Positions 7,047-7,690 of a stretch of DNA of 7,690 nucleotides are shown here, in pieces; position 1 is the first letter of the stretch, and every line of letters starts with the position of its first letter. The position numbers and the translations under genes were made by a program. A model generated the notes under the pieces. That model made no database searches. It saw nothing but the letters and a program-made list of their open reading frames with translations, and had not been told where the DNA came from. Source of the DNA: Firmicutes bacterium ADurb.Bin467 (GTDB taxonomy: Bacteria; Bacillota; Clostridia; Christensenellales; Aristaeellaceae); the NCBI GenBank assembly GCA_002068815.1, contig MWAC01000042.1:1-7690 (forward strand), given 5' to 3'.

Positions 7047-7075
7047 AGTCTATCATATCCGCCCGACGTTTGCAA
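7047..7075 (-). promoter_or_regulatory. Possible sigma-A-type promoter of tig-clpP-clpX
   Basis: On the minus strand TTGCAA (7075-7070) and TAGACT (7052-7047) are 17 bp apart; each matches 4 of 6 consensus bases. They lie in the AT-richer part of the 171-base gap upstream of tig. TATGAT at 7058-7053 is a better -10 hexamer but has no good -35 at proper distance. A promoter is expected here because the gene upstream ends in a terminator hairpin, but the exact boxes are uncertain. Confidence 0.35.
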
Positions 7076-7129
7076 CACGATTCGGTAAATTCGCGCCCAA
7101 ACGCGCCATAAGCAGGGTTAGTTTTCCGT

Positions 7130-7160
7130 AAAAGCAGCCCGGCGGCACACACCGCCGGGC
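7130..7160 (-). terminator. Probable terminator of the VanW-domain gene
   Basis: On the minus strand GCCCGGCGG (7160-7152) and CCGCCGGGC (7145-7137) form a perfect 9-bp GC stem with a 6-base loop, followed after TGC by TTTT (7133-7130). The stem is very stable but the U tract is short and displaced by three bases, so termination may be partial, with some readthrough into tig. Confidence 0.65.
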
Positions 7161-7171
7161 ACTCAAGCCCT

Positions 7172-7690
7172 TTACTGCTGCTCGGTCAGGCCGACGTCGC
7201 CCTCCTCGAGCTTTCCGAACAGCGCGATGCGAACGCGGTCGTTGTCGTCGACGACGCAGCCTATGTAGATCGGTTCGTCGCGGTTGTTCGTGAACTTCAG
7301 GTCCTTGTACCCCCAGTCGACCGTCGCGTCGAGGCCGGTCTTGATGTACCAGACTCTGCGCCCGTGCTCGTGGCGCTCGTCGATCTGCAACTTCGCGCCG
7401 AGCGCGGCGGCGTGGAGCGTCGAGGAGACCTGGCAGATGCCGCCGCCGTACTCCATGATGTCCTGCATGCCGTAGTACGCCTTCGCCTTGCGGTAGCCGG
7501 CGTCCTTCGTCCGGGGGCCGACGACCTCGTTGAACGAGAACATCTCGCCCGGGTCGAGCCTGGTTCCGTTGATCGTCGCCATCGCGGTCTTGATGTTGTG
7601 AAGCCGCGCGGTCGACGAGGACGACGCGTCCGTGATCATATAGGAGATGATGCCGTACTGGGCGGTCGGCTCGGGCGGCGCGACCTCCTC
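7172..7690 (-). CDS. C-terminal part of a VanW-family protein
   Basis: The frame is open from the right edge of the window to a TAA at 7174-7172; 172 residues are visible and the start lies outside. VanW-domain hallmarks are clear: ARLHNIKTAMATINGTRLDPGEMFSFNEVVGPRT, then GYRKAKAYYG, the diagnostic GGGICQVSSTLHAAALGAKL, ERHEHGRRVWY and GLDATVDWGYKDLKFTN. The domain was named from vancomycin-resistance clusters, but most relatives in Bacillota are cell-surface proteins of unknown biochemical function, often with an N-terminal membrane anchor and peptidoglycan-binding repeats before the domain. Here the visible N-terminal edge is a proline-rich acidic linker (EEVAPPEPTAQYG), which fits a longer anchored protein. 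The domain ends with a short tail LEEGDVGLTEQQ. There is no sign of a resistance cluster around it, so no resistance role is implied. Confidence 0.92.
   Translation of the reverse strand, partial: EEVAPPEPTAQYGIISYMITDASSSSTARLHNIKTAMATINGTRLDPGEMFSFNEVVGPRTKDAGYRKAKAYYGMQDIMEYGGGICQVSSTLHAAALGAKLQIDERHEHGRRVWYIKTGLDATVDWGYKDLKFTNNRDEPIYIGCVVDDNDRVRIALFGKLEEGDVGLTEQQ

Noticed and set aside
7001..7078. N-terminal extension of trigger factor
   Set aside because: The extra residues are unlike the family, and a near-perfect AGGAGGA precedes the ATG at 7000.
7172..7690. Glycopeptide resistance cluster suggested by the VanW domain
   Set aside because: VanW-domain proteins are common in Bacillota without resistance; no ligase, dehydrogenase, dipeptidase or two-component gene is next to it in this window.

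Overview
The window is GC-rich (clearly above 55% by eye) bacterial chromosome. It most likely comes from a GC-rich member of the Bacillota, probably class Clostridia. The clues are strong AGGAGG-type ribosome binding sites at almost every gene, a VanW-family surface protein, a ClpP without propeptide whose catalytic residues fall at the Bacillus positions (S98/H123/D172), and a consensus TATAAT promoter. This placement is inferred; nothing here names the species.

Layout. On the plus strand: the 3' end of an unidentified gene coding for a beta-rich, lipocalin-like domain (1-342); its hairpin terminator; an extended -10 promoter; and a two-gene operon of a PLP-dependent alpha-oxoamine synthase most like bacterial serine palmitoyltransferase (475-1653) and a classical short-chain dehydrogenase/reductase (1650-2438), joined by an ATGA stop/start overlap and closed by a terminator. 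On the minus strand, read from the right: the 3' end of a VanW-domain protein (7690-7172) with its own hairpin; then tig (7000-5711), clpP (5658-5074) and clpX (5071-3770), the usual trigger factor/ClpP/ClpX order, with clpX ended by a strong hairpin plus six U's; then an unrecognised 409-residue protein (3706-2477) whose ribosome binding site starts only a few bases after the clpX terminator. That gene converges on the SDR gene, with 38 bp between them holding the shared hairpin.

How the genes work together. tig, clpP and clpX form a proteostasis unit: a nascent-chain chaperone, a serine protease barrel and its AAA+ unfoldase. The synthase and reductase would carry out the first two steps of sphingoid base synthesis: condensation of an acyl thioester with serine (or another amino acid) to a 3-keto amine, then reduction of the ketone. 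If correct, this is a compact sphingolipid-base operon in a lineage not classically known for sphingolipids, and it is the most interesting part of the window. No acyltransferase, acyl carrier protein or other ceramide gene is visible here. No tRNA, rRNA, CRISPR array or mobile element was seen.
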